Source: Sideroxyarcus sp. (GTDB taxonomy: Bacteria; Pseudomonadota; Gammaproteobacteria; Burkholderiales; Gallionellaceae). Taken from it: a stretch of 64,000 bases of DNA. A model generated the notes under the pieces. The model was not told where the DNA came from, did not search any database, and saw nothing but the letters and a program-made list of their open reading frames with translations. A program made the translations under genes and the position numbers. Each line of letters starts with the position of its first letter. Positions within the stretch are counted from its first letter, which is position 1. Location: NCBI GenBank assembly GCA_030651895.1, contig JAUSBR010000004.1, forward strand, positions 186,001-250,000, given 5' to 3'. This document shows, one piece after another, positions 46,181-54,890 of this stretch.

Positions 46181-49009
46181 TCACGCAGGGCCCGCGGCGC
46201 TGCACTCGCCCGCCAGAAATTCCTCCAGCGCCTCGATCGGTAAGGGCTGACTGAACAGATAGCCCTGATAGGCATGGCAGCCGTGCGCTTCCAGGAATTC
46301 ACGCTGCGCCTCGGTCTCTACACCCTCGGCGATCACATGCATCGACAATCCCTTGCCCATGGAGATGATGGTGCGCGCGATGAGTTCGTCGTTGCTCTTG
46401 CCGGGCAGGTTGCACACGAAAGAGCGGTCGATCTTGAGCTGCGCGATGGGCAACTGCGCCAGATACGACAAGGACGAATAGCCGGTGCCGAAATCGTCCA
46501 TGGAGAAATGCACACCCAGTTGCCTGATCGCGTGCATCTTCGCGACCGCATCGTCGACATCTTCCAGCACCAGACTTTCCGTGAGTTCGAGCTTCAGGCG
46601 CGCCGGATCCACACCGCTACGTTCGATCACCCCCTGCACCTGCGCCACGAAATCGACCTGCCGGAACTGGCGTGAACTGACGTTTACCGCGATCTGCAAT
46701 GTGTTCTTCCGCGCATCGCCCGCCCACTGCTTGAGCTGAATGCAAGCTGTCTCCAGCACCCATAGTCCGATGGGCAGGATCAGGCCGGTATCTTCCGCCA
46801 CGCCGATGAACTCCTCCGGCGACAGCAGACCGCGCCGCGGATGCTGCCAGCGCAGCAACGCCTCGACACTGACCACCCGCCGCTCGATATCGACTTGCGG
46901 CTGGTAGTGCAGGACCAGTTGTTTGAGCCTGAGCGCCTGATGCAACTCAGCCTCCATCGCGCTGCGCGTCTCCAGCGCCGCCTGCATGGCCGGATCGAAG
47001 AAGCGCAGCGTGTTACGCCCGGAATTCTTCGCCTGGTACAGCGCCAGATCGGCATGCTTGAGCAATTCCTCAACCGTGTCCTGCTCGTGGAACAGGCTGA
47101 CCCCGATGCTGAGCTTGCAGATGTACTCGTAGCCGTTAAGCAAAAAGGGCTGGCCTATCGCCTCGTGCAGCTTGTCGCCGACCTGCTTGGCCTGTGCGGC
47201 CGCATCGCCGGGTTCCGTTCCGATATCCTCCAGCAACACCACGAACTCGTCGCCGCCCTGGCGCGCCACCGTATCGCCTTCGCGCACCGTGGCGCGCAGA
47301 CGCTGGGCCACCTCGAGCAGCAGCAGGTCGCCGACATCATGCCCGCGCGTATCGTTGAGCGCCTTGAAGTTATCCAGATCGATGAAGAAGATCGCGCCGT
47401 ACATGCCGCTTCGGGTCGTGGCCGCGATGGCTTGGCTCAGACGATCCTGCAACAGCCTCCGGTTGGGCAGCCGGGTGAGCGCGTCGTAATAGGCCAGACG
47501 ATGAATCTCCGCCTCGGCCATCTTGCTCTCGGTGATATCGGTGAAGCTGCCCACATAATGGGTTGGACGCCCATCGTGCGCCAGGATCGCGGTGATGCTC
47601 AGCATCTCGGCATAGATCTGCCCGTTCTTGCGCTTGTTCCATATCTCGCCCTGCCAATAGCCCTTCTCCTGCAGCACACTCCACAGGCGCTGGTAGAAGA
47701 GCTCATCGTGCCTTCCCGATTTCAGCAGCGACGGCCGCTTCCCGATGGCCTCTTCCGCGCTGTAGCCGGTCAGGCGGGAGAACGCCGGGTTGACCCGCAC
47801 GATATACCCCTTCGCATCAGTGATGATCATCCCACTCTGGGAAGAGAAGGCCACTGCTGCGATGCGCAGCTCGTCCTCCGCCTGCCTGCGTTCGGTGATG
47901 TCCTGGATGGTGCCGTGCATCTGCAACGGGCGCTGCCCGGCATCGAATTCCAGCTTGCCCAATCCATGCATCCAGCGCACCGCCTTGTCGTTGTGGCGGA
48001 CGATGCGGTATTCCTTGTCGAAGGTCTTGCGTCGGCCCAACACCTCATTCTGGAAATATTCCGCCATCATCTGCTGGTCATCGGGATGGATCAGACCCAC
48101 CCAGCCCGCCACGGAACGCACATAGTCCGCACCGATGCCGAACAACTCGTCCAGGACATCCGAACTGCTCCAGTACCCGCTGCTGACATCCAGCACATAA
48201 CTGCCCAATCCAGCGATAGCCTGCGATTCTTTGATCAAAGCCGCAGCCTCAGCCAGCTTCTCCTCCGCCTTCACGCGTTCGGTGATGTCGGTCGCCAGCG
48301 CCATCATCAGTTTCTCGCCGTCGACCTCCAACACCACGATGCGCAACTCCACCGGAAAGATGCTGCCATTCTTGCGCCGGTGCGTGGAGATCATGCCGTA
48401 GGGACGGCCGACCTCGAGCTGCCTCCACACGGGCTGTCGGCTGGCGAGATCGAAACCGGGCGTGACATCCGCGATGCCCATGCGCAACAGCTCGTTCTGG
48501 CTGTAGCCCAGGTTGTCGCAGGCACGCTGGTTGACCTCGATGAAGCGGGCATCGAAGTTGAAGACGAACACCGCATCGGCCGCATTCTGGATCAGCGTCT
48601 TGTAGCGCGCCTCACTGTACTGCGCGTGCTGCTCGACTCTTTTCCTTTCGGTGAAATCGATACACAGCCCGCTCATCCGCACCGCCTCGCCTCGCTCGTT
48701 GCGGCTGGCATCGCCAATGCTCACGACCCACTTCGTCTCGCCGCCGGGCAACACGATACGATATTCGCTGAACAGCGGCTTGCCCTCGGCCAGCGCATCC
48801 TTGAGCCGGCCTTCGGCGATCTGGAGATCCGCGGGATGAACGAGCTTGCGCCAGACGTCGAAGTCGGCTTTCGCGTTCTGCTGATCGAGCCCAAAAAGGG
48901 CAAAGAGCTCGTCCGACCAGGTGAGCTTCCCGCTCGCCAAATCCCAGTCCCACACACCTGCCTTGGCATCGCGTTGCGCGAGCGCCAGCAGCTCCTTGGT
49001 GAGCTTCAT
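46181..49009 (-). CDS. Multi-PAS GGDEF-EAL protein
   Basis: Four PAS/PAC-like regions, RQGGDEFVVLLED, VEALLRWQHP, ELTESLVLED, DDFGTGYSSL. Confidence 0.95.
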   Translation of the reverse strand: MKLTKELLALAQRDAKAGVWDWDLASGKLTWSDELFALFGLDQQNAKADFDVWRKLVHPADLQIAEGRLKDALAEGKPLFSEYRIVLPGGETKWVVSIGDASRNERGEAVRMSGLCIDFTERKRVEQHAQYSEARYKTLIQNAADAVFVFNFDARFIEVNQRACDNLGYSQNELLRMGIADVTPGFDLASRQPVWRQLEVGRPYGMISTHRRKNGSIFPVELRIVVLEVDGEKLMMALATDITERVKAEEKLAEAAALIKESQAIAGLGSYVLDVSSGYWSSSDVLDELFGIGADYVRSVAGWVGLIHPDDQQMMAEYFQNEVLGRRKTFDKEYRIVRHNDKAVRWMHGLGKLEFDAGQRPLQMHGTIQDITERRQAEDELRIAAVAFSSQSGMIITDAKGYIVRVNPAFSRLTGYSAEEAIGKRPSLLKSGRHDELFYQRLWSVLQEKGYWQGEIWNKRKNGQIYAEMLSITAILAHDGRPTHYVGSFTDITESKMAEAEIHRLAYYDALTRLPNRRLLQDRLSQAIAATTRSGMYGAIFFIDLDNFKALNDTRGHDVGDLLLLEVAQRLRATVREGDTVARQGGDEFVVLLEDIGTEPGDAAAQAKQVGDKLHEAIGQPFLLNGYEYICKLSIGVSLFHEQDTVEELLKHADLALYQAKNSGRNTLRFFDPAMQAALETRSAMEAELHQALRLKQLVLHYQPQVDIERRVVSVEALLRWQHPRRGLLSPEEFIGVAEDTGLILPIGLWVLETACIQLKQWAGDARKNTLQIAVNVSSRQFRQVDFVAQVQGVIERSGVDPARLKLELTESLVLEDVDDAVAKMHAIRQLGVHFSMDDFGTGYSSLSYLAQLPIAQLKIDRSFVCNLPGKSNDELIARTIISMGKGLSMHVIAEGVETEAQREFLEAHGCHAYQGYLFSQPLPIEALEEFLAGECSAAGPA

Positions 49010-49010
49010 T

Positions 49011-49061
49011 TCAGCTCAACCGGTTCGGAACGGTATACGTCAGACGAGAATTGCGATACAT
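49011..49061 (-). CDS. Possible 16-codon leader ORF upstream of the GGDEF-EAL gene
   Basis: MYRNSRLTYTVPNRLS*, GGGGGAG upstream, stop 1 nt before the GGDEF-EAL ATG. Confidence 0.25.
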   Translation of the reverse strand: MYRNSRLTYTVPNRLS

Positions 49062-49086
49062 GGCTCCCCCAAAATAAAAACCAGCG

Positions 49087-49109
49087 GCGTTTCCCCTGCG
49101 GGGAAATGC
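49087..49109 (-). terminator. Hairpin with downstream T-rich tract
   Basis: GCATTTCCCCGCAGGGGAAACGC then CGCTGGTTTTTATTTT on the minus strand. Confidence 0.45.
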
Positions 49110-49324
49110 CTTGCGCCAGCCTCCTTTTCTGGGGATCCCGCGGAGAGCCTCACACCGTACTTGCGGCGATGAGTGCGTGCTGCGGATCTGCAAGAGTGAT
49201 GCGATTATTGTGCACCTGAGGGGAATGTACCAGAGCTGATTTGATAAGCCAAGAACCCTTGCCGCTCAGAGCGCGAATGCCCGACCATAACGCTGCATTG
49301 CTCGGAGCTGTCTGGCGGAACGTC

Positions 49325-49786
49325 CTACCTGGCGGGGCACGACAGCGTCGGGTTCGCCGCCCGATAGATCGCCTCCTGCTCGTCAGCCGACGCCTGCTCG
49401 GATGGGGAAAGCGCCTGATAGCCCCGACCATAGGCCCACCCGTAACCCCAGCGATAACTGGTGTAGAAGTGCGGGCCGCCACCGGAACGAACGCCCGCAT
49501 ACATCATGTCCGCGAGCGCCTTGTTTCCCGTCTTGCCCGCCACACAACTACGGAGGCTGGCATCAGCAGACTCGCGCTCCTCAGCCGTACCGCCGCGCCA
49601 GTAAGCCAGATCGTGAGCGACGCAGCAGTCGCACCAATCCTCTTTGCCGATCAGCGCGCGGTCCGGAAACACACTGCAGCCGTCGGTTGTGAAGGGACGG
49701 ATGCTCTCGGGCGCAGGCGTCGAAGCACCGGCGCCGGAGGCGAGTGCCACGGAAGCGATCAGGAATAGAACAACAGAACGGAACAT
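49325..49786 (-). CDS. Secreted phospholipase A2-like protein
   Basis: Signal peptide; TDGCSVFPD...DWCDCCVAHDLAYWRGG (CCxxHDxxY PLA2-like signature). Confidence 0.65.
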   Translation of the reverse strand: MFRSVVLFLIASVALASGAGASTPAPESIRPFTTDGCSVFPDRALIGKEDWCDCCVAHDLAYWRGGTAEERESADASLRSCVAGKTGNKALADMMYAGVRSGGGPHFYTSYRWGYGWAYGRGYQALSPSEQASADEQEAIYRAANPTLSCPAR

Positions 49787-49879
49787 GGAATGTCTCGATA
49801 GATCAGTCAGCACAGTGCCAAAGGTCACAGGTATCAAAAAACTGCGTTACCCAAAGTCGGATCGCTTTTCCTGCAGCCG

Positions 49880-51496
49880 CTACTCCTCCGCCATCTCCGC
49901 ACTCTGCGTCGGCACGTCCGCCGCCCGCTTCTGCACGCTCACCGGCAGGCTCACTTTCACCGTCGATACCTTGTCGGCATACAGCTCCTCGCCCAGCAGC
50001 GGTACAAGATTGGTGGGCTGGCGCGGGTGTTTGGGGAAGTTCTGTTTGATCGCTTCCAGGTCTTTCTGGTTGGACTGGAAGTAGCGGTTGGCCTGGATCA
50101 CGCGCGGCAGGTTCTTGATCAGGTGCCACAGGCTCCAGCGGTGTTGCCACAGACGTTTGGCAAAGGTGCGGTGATATGTCTTGCTGTTGTAGAAGCGCAG
50201 GATGTGCCAGTTGTAGAGCGCGTCCATCTCTTCGCGCGATTTGAATCCCTTGGGCAAGAACACGAAGTTGAGGCAGTTGAGCAGGCGCCAGTCTTCGACG
50301 AAGTCACCCTCCTCGCCGCTCACGCATTCGTCCCAGATCGGCGCGCCGTAGAGCGGGCTGAACTTGGTCATGTTCATCTCGTCAAGATTCAGCGAGAGGA
50401 TGAAGTCGCTGGTGGTCTTCACCGTCTCCGGCGTCTCGCCCGGCATGCCGAAGATGAACAAGCCTTTGGCGCGCAACCCGGCGGCGTGGATCTGCTCCAC
50501 GGTCTGCTTCACTGCTTCCAGCGTCACGCCCGCCTTGTGCCGTTCCATCATCGCCGGGTCGGCGGATTCCACGCCCATCGACACCATCAGCGCGCCCGCC
50601 TGCTTAAGCTTCGCCAGCATCTCGTCCGAGGTGTGGCCGGTGCGGATGGCGCAGTTGAACTGCATGCCGAGCGGATTCTTGATCAGCAGTTCGCACAGAT
50701 CGAACACGCGCTTCTTCTGCGCGGTGAACAGGTCGTCGTAGAAGTTGATGTGGTACACGCCGAAGTTGTCGCGCAGGTGCTTCATGTGATCGTAGATGTA
50801 CTGCGCGGAGTTGACCTTGTACAGGCGCTCGAACACGGTGCGGTCGCAAAACGAGCAGGTGTAGGGGCACCCGCGCGAGGTGATCATGGTCGCGCCGTGC
50901 TTCTTGATGTAGGAGAACAGCGGCAGGTGGTAGGCGTCGGGGAAACCGGCCAGCTTCCCGTAAGCGGGGAACGGCAGATCGTCGAGATTCAATATGCGCT
51001 GGCGGCGCGGATTGGAGACGATCTTCTCGCCGTCGCGATAGACCATGTTGGATATCTGTGCGACCGGCATGCCGTTGGCATAGTCGAGCAGCGCGCCCTC
51101 GCCTTCGCCTATGCACAGGTAGTCGATCTCGGGGAAGTGCTCCAGCAGCGGCGCGCCGATGGACGAGGCATGCACGTTGCCGAACAGTATCTTGATGTCG
51201 GGGCGCTTGCGCTTGATGTATTGCGCCATGTCCACCGCATCCATGAAACCGGAAGTTGTGGCGGAAAAACCGATCATGTCGGGATTGGTCGCCAGCGCGA
51301 TCTCGGCGTTTTCTTCGATGCTGGGCGGCGCAAACGGGCCCAGACAGTCATGCACGAAAGTGGTGTGACCATGCTTGTCCAGCCAGGCCGCAAGCGAAAG
51401 GATGCCGATGGGCGGCATGCGGTTCGCCAGCACTGAGAAGTCGGGCTGGCCGGGCACGAAGTTGAAACCGGCGGGGTGGACGAAAGTGATGCGCAT
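49880..51496 (-). CDS. B12-binding-domain radical SAM protein
   Basis: B12-like N-terminal domain (GILSLAAWLDKHGHTTFVHDC), SRGCPYTCSFCDRTVF CxxxCxxC cluster. Confidence 0.92.
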   Translation of the reverse strand: MRITFVHPAGFNFVPGQPDFSVLANRMPPIGILSLAAWLDKHGHTTFVHDCLGPFAPPSIEENAEIALATNPDMIGFSATTSGFMDAVDMAQYIKRKRPDIKILFGNVHASSIGAPLLEHFPEIDYLCIGEGEGALLDYANGMPVAQISNMVYRDGEKIVSNPRRQRILNLDDLPFPAYGKLAGFPDAYHLPLFSYIKKHGATMITSRGCPYTCSFCDRTVFERLYKVNSAQYIYDHMKHLRDNFGVYHINFYDDLFTAQKKRVFDLCELLIKNPLGMQFNCAIRTGHTSDEMLAKLKQAGALMVSMGVESADPAMMERHKAGVTLEAVKQTVEQIHAAGLRAKGLFIFGMPGETPETVKTTSDFILSLNLDEMNMTKFSPLYGAPIWDECVSGEEGDFVEDWRLLNCLNFVFLPKGFKSREEMDALYNWHILRFYNSKTYHRTFAKRLWQHRWSLWHLIKNLPRVIQANRYFQSNQKDLEAIKQNFPKHPRQPTNLVPLLGEELYADKVSTVKVSLPVSVQKRAADVPTQSAEMAEE

Positions 51497-51536
51497 CAGA
51501 AGTTCCGATTTTCAGCGTGGACTGACCCGCAGTATG

Positions 51537-52289
51537 TCAGAACAATTTCCGCCAAATCAACAAGGGCAATCGGACCAGGAAACCGGTGAACAGACGCAGG
51601 TGCATGCCGGTGAGCAGGATGTTGTCGCGTAGGTAGTTGAAGTGCGACACCCCGCCTTCGTCGGCGCGGAAATATTTCACCGGCGCATCGACGTTGATGG
51701 GCTTCGCGCCGCACCAGCACAGGCGCACGGCGGCCTCGGGATCGAAGTCGAAATGGCGCATCCAGTAGCTGTTCTCCATCACGCCCAGCAGCATCTGCGC
51801 GGGATAGACGCGGAAGCCGTAGAGCGAATCGCCGATGCCCTGCCACAGCGTCTCGAAGTTGGCCCACCAGTTGGAGACCTTGCGGCCGCGCACGCGCAAC
51901 AGCGGCGCGCTGGCATCGAACACCGGACGGCCCAGGATCAGCCCGTCCGGATTGGCGATGGAGACCTGCATGAACTCGGCGATCTTCTCGGGCGGGTGCT
52001 GGCCGTCGGAATCCATGGTCAGCAAGTGCGTGTAGCCCTCGTGCACCGCCACGCGCAGGCCGAGCAGCACTGCCGCGCCCTTGCCGTGGTTCTCTTTTGA
52101 CACGAGTACGCGCAGTTGCGGGTCCTGCTCCGCCATCTTCAGCAGGCCCTCGGCAGTGCCGTCGGTGCTGCCATCCACCACCACCCAGACCGGCGCCCAT
52201 TGCGCGCGCGCGGCGCGCACGGTGTCATACACCTTGTCGCCGGTGTTGTAGCTGGGAATGAGGACGAGATGGGTCTTGGAAGGTGTCAT
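51537..52289 (-). CDS. Family 2 glycosyltransferase
   Basis: LVLIPSYNTGDKVYDTVRAARA...VVDGSTDGTAEGLL...TMDSDGQHPPEKI. Confidence 0.92.
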   Translation of the reverse strand: MTPSKTHLVLIPSYNTGDKVYDTVRAARAQWAPVWVVVDGSTDGTAEGLLKMAEQDPQLRVLVSKENHGKGAAVLLGLRVAVHEGYTHLLTMDSDGQHPPEKIAEFMQVSIANPDGLILGRPVFDASAPLLRVRGRKVSNWWANFETLWQGIGDSLYGFRVYPAQMLLGVMENSYWMRHFDFDPEAAVRLCWCGAKPINVDAPVKYFRADEGGVSHFNYLRDNILLTGMHLRLFTGFLVRLPLLIWRKLF

Positions 52290-53035
52290 GTCTGTTTTTG
52301 GGTCATTTGTTCGCGATAGTATTTTTCAAGGTCGGAGGCAAAGGTCTTGGCATCGCCTTTCACCTCGAAACGCTCGCCGAGCCGTGCCGTGTAGCGCAGG
52401 GGAAAGACCGGCTTGTCGAAGAACGACCAGTTTTTGCCAAGGAAGGGGCTGCTGGCCTCGATGAACACGGTCTGCACCGGCACGCCCGCCTTCTTGGCGA
52501 CCAGCGCGAAACCGCCCTTGAATTCGTTGACTGGATAGCGCACGGTACGCGTGCCCTCGGGAAAGATCAGCAGTTGCGCGCCCTCGCGCAGGGCCACTCC
52601 GGATTCGCGCATCAGCATCGCGGTGGAATCGTTGCGCACATAGCCCGCCATGCTGGCGCCGCCGCCGAGCAGCGGGTTGTCGAGCAGCGCGGCCTTGAGT
52701 ACGCAAACGAAGTTGGGCAGGCGCGAACCGACCAGCACCACGTCGATGAGCGCCGGATGGTTGGTGGCGATGACCAGCGAGGGTTCGTTGCGCAAGGCGT
52801 CCAGCGCGGTGAGGTCGAGCTTCACCAGCCCGCTGGCGCGGATGACGAACAGGTAGGTGCGAAACACCAGCATGATGGCGTAACGCCCGATGCGCAGCCC
52901 GGCGCGGTGCGGCAGCAGATGGCGCAACAGACTGGCGGGCAGGCTCCAGGCGAGACAGATGATCGCGAAGAACAGCAGGCCGCCGTACAGCACGAGGTAT
53001 TCATACAGCGATCTGATTTGGCGCCAGATGATCAT
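52286..53035 (-). CDS. 1-acyl-sn-glycerol-3-phosphate acyltransferase-like (PlsC domain)
   Basis: ATNHPALIDVVLV (NHxxxxD-like) and LLIFPEGTRT. Confidence 0.9.
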   Translation of the reverse strand: MIIWRQIRSLYEYLVLYGGLLFFAIICLAWSLPASLLRHLLPHRAGLRIGRYAIMLVFRTYLFVIRASGLVKLDLTALDALRNEPSLVIATNHPALIDVVLVGSRLPNFVCVLKAALLDNPLLGGGASMAGYVRNDSTAMLMRESGVALREGAQLLIFPEGTRTVRYPVNEFKGGFALVAKKAGVPVQTVFIEASSPFLGKNWSFFDKPVFPLRYTARLGERFEVKGDAKTFASDLEKYYREQMTQKQT

Positions 53036-53038
53036 CGC

Positions 53039-53869
53039 TTACTCAAGCTCCACTTCCACCAGCTTGTCCGACTTGTCCAGGATCCAGGTGATGGCGAAGC
53101 CGACGGTGAAATATTCCCGACTCTTCACCAGCGGACTGTCGGCAAAGACCGCGCCTTTCAGGCTGTCCCATTTCATGAAGCCGCCAGTCCAGTAGCCCTC
53201 GTGGCGCTTGTTGAAGGCGAAGATGAACTGCGTGCCGGAATAGCCGCCGGGCGCGGTATAGGCCGGGCGGTCCGCCGTCGCGTATTGCTGTTCTACGTTG
53301 TAGAAGTAGCCGTGGTAGTGCTTGTCGGAAAAGATCACGCCGCCGACCAGACCGACGTTCCAGCCGCTGCGCTCGATGTCGTAGAAGTCCAGGTTCAACT
53401 GCGGCTGAAACAGCCAGCCGCTATGGCGAAAATGCTTGAAATCTGAGGAGATGACCGCGCGCAACGGCATGCGGATATCGAAGGTGTTTTTCTTGTCTTC
53501 AGTGTACAGGACGTGGAAATTGAGCGAGGGGCCGAGTTCCAGCGTCGGGTCCAGATCCGGCATGCCCTGGCGTGCCTTGGCGCCGTCGGCGGGAACAGAG
53601 CCGTTCACGCTGATATCCATCTCGACTGCATCGCGCTTGAAGATCAGTCCGCGCACGCGCTCGCGATTCACCTGCAGCACTTCGCCGTTGTAGGCGATAT
53701 AGGGGACTGGCAACAGGTAGAACTTGCGCTCGTCGGAACCGCGATAGACCGGGAAATCGATGGCCGCGAAACCCGCACCGATCTCCCACAGCGGCCTGAT
53801 CTCGGTCTGCGCCTGGGCGGTCGCCAGACAGCAAAACGACAGCAGCACACCCCGGATCAGATTCTTCAT
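53039..53869 (-). CDS. MipA/OmpV family outer-membrane protein
   Basis: Signal peptide; WEIGAGFAAIDFPVYRGSDERKFYLLPVPYIAYNGE typical MipA/OmpV start. Confidence 0.88.
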   Translation of the reverse strand: MKNLIRGVLLSFCCLATAQAQTEIRPLWEIGAGFAAIDFPVYRGSDERKFYLLPVPYIAYNGEVLQVNRERVRGLIFKRDAVEMDISVNGSVPADGAKARQGMPDLDPTLELGPSLNFHVLYTEDKKNTFDIRMPLRAVISSDFKHFRHSGWLFQPQLNLDFYDIERSGWNVGLVGGVIFSDKHYHGYFYNVEQQYATADRPAYTAPGGYSGTQFIFAFNKRHEGYWTGGFMKWDSLKGAVFADSPLVKSREYFTVGFAITWILDKSDKLVEVELE

Positions 53870-53887
53870 CGCTTGCGACCCGTCGCG

Positions 53888-54889
53888 CTAACGCGCGTCG
53901 TTGAAATAGGCGCCCTCGATCTCAAGCAGCAGGTCGGAACGACAGATGTTGGAATGCAGATAGACCGCCTTGCAGGCAGTGCCAAACTCGGCGCGCACCT
54001 TGTCCTGCACCATGGCGAGATCGTGCTCGTGGCGCACATACACCTTGAGCAGCATGCGTCCCTGTGCGGGGTCGTAATGCGGGATCTGTTGCAGCAGGGT
54101 GCGGATGTTGAGCAGGGTCTCGGCGGTCTGCTTGGCGCTATCGCCCAGATGCAGGGTCTCGAAACCGACGATGCTGGCGGTGCCGGAGATGAAGAAACAA
54201 TCCTGCCCGCCCAGCGTCACCGACAGCGCGCGCACGAAGATCGGGCTCTTGGGGCCGAACTTGTCCGGATAATGATAGGCGCTGACCTGGCGCGGGTTCT
54301 CCACCGCTTTGCCCGGCTGCTTGCCGGCCATGAAATAGATGGTCAGCGAACCGCTGTTGCTGCCCAGCGCGCTCGCCGCGGGGACGTCCTCCTCGCCGAT
54401 GCTGCGACCGTTGGCGACGAAGGCGGCATGCCGCCCGACGTTGAAGCCGCGATAGCGCTCGAGGCCGTTCTCGTCGTCGTTGATCTGCGGGAAGTAGTGC
54501 CAGACGCGCAACAGGTTGCGGTACTCGAAACGGTCGATGAACCCAAAGATGCGCATGTAGGCCTGCGATGCCAGCGCTTCCAGCGTCTCGCCCGCGCGTT
54601 GCGGCAGCGTCAAGCTGGCGAACAGCACCTTGCCGTCGGTGGTGCCGCAGATGCCCTCGTGTTCGCACGCGGCCACCGCGGCATCGCTGGTCCACACCTC
54701 GAAACTGCTGTGCTTCGCACCCAGCACCGGGATGTCCACCCACAGCGGCGCGCATGCCGTCTGCGGCAACGGCAGCGGCTGACCGAAGCCGATCACGCTC
54801 AATACCTTGCCGCTGCATCTTTCAAGATAAGCGCCGACTTCACCGGCATCCAGATATGCCAGACCGAATTGCGTGCCGCCACTTCTCAT
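53888..54889 (-). CDS. Chorismatase-like enzyme (FkbO/Hyg5/XanB2 family)
   Basis: LLRVWHYFPQINDDENGLERYRGFNVGRHAAF signature and ISGTASIVGFETLH RidA-like C-term. Confidence 0.85.
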   Translation of the reverse strand: MRSGGTQFGLAYLDAGEVGAYLERCSGKVLSVIGFGQPLPLPQTACAPLWVDIPVLGAKHSSFEVWTSDAAVAACEHEGICGTTDGKVLFASLTLPQRAGETLEALASQAYMRIFGFIDRFEYRNLLRVWHYFPQINDDENGLERYRGFNVGRHAAFVANGRSIGEEDVPAASALGSNSGSLTIYFMAGKQPGKAVENPRQVSAYHYPDKFGPKSPIFVRALSVTLGGQDCFFISGTASIVGFETLHLGDSAKQTAETLLNIRTLLQQIPHYDPAQGRMLLKVYVRHEHDLAMVQDKVRAEFGTACKAVYLHSNICRSDLLLEIEGAYFNDAR

Positions 54890-54890
54890 A

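Noticed and set aside
46841-49219. 792 aa plus-strand ORF opposite the GGDEF-EAL gene
   Set aside because: Antisense shadow of a protein with intact GGDEF/EAL motifs; no recognisable domains
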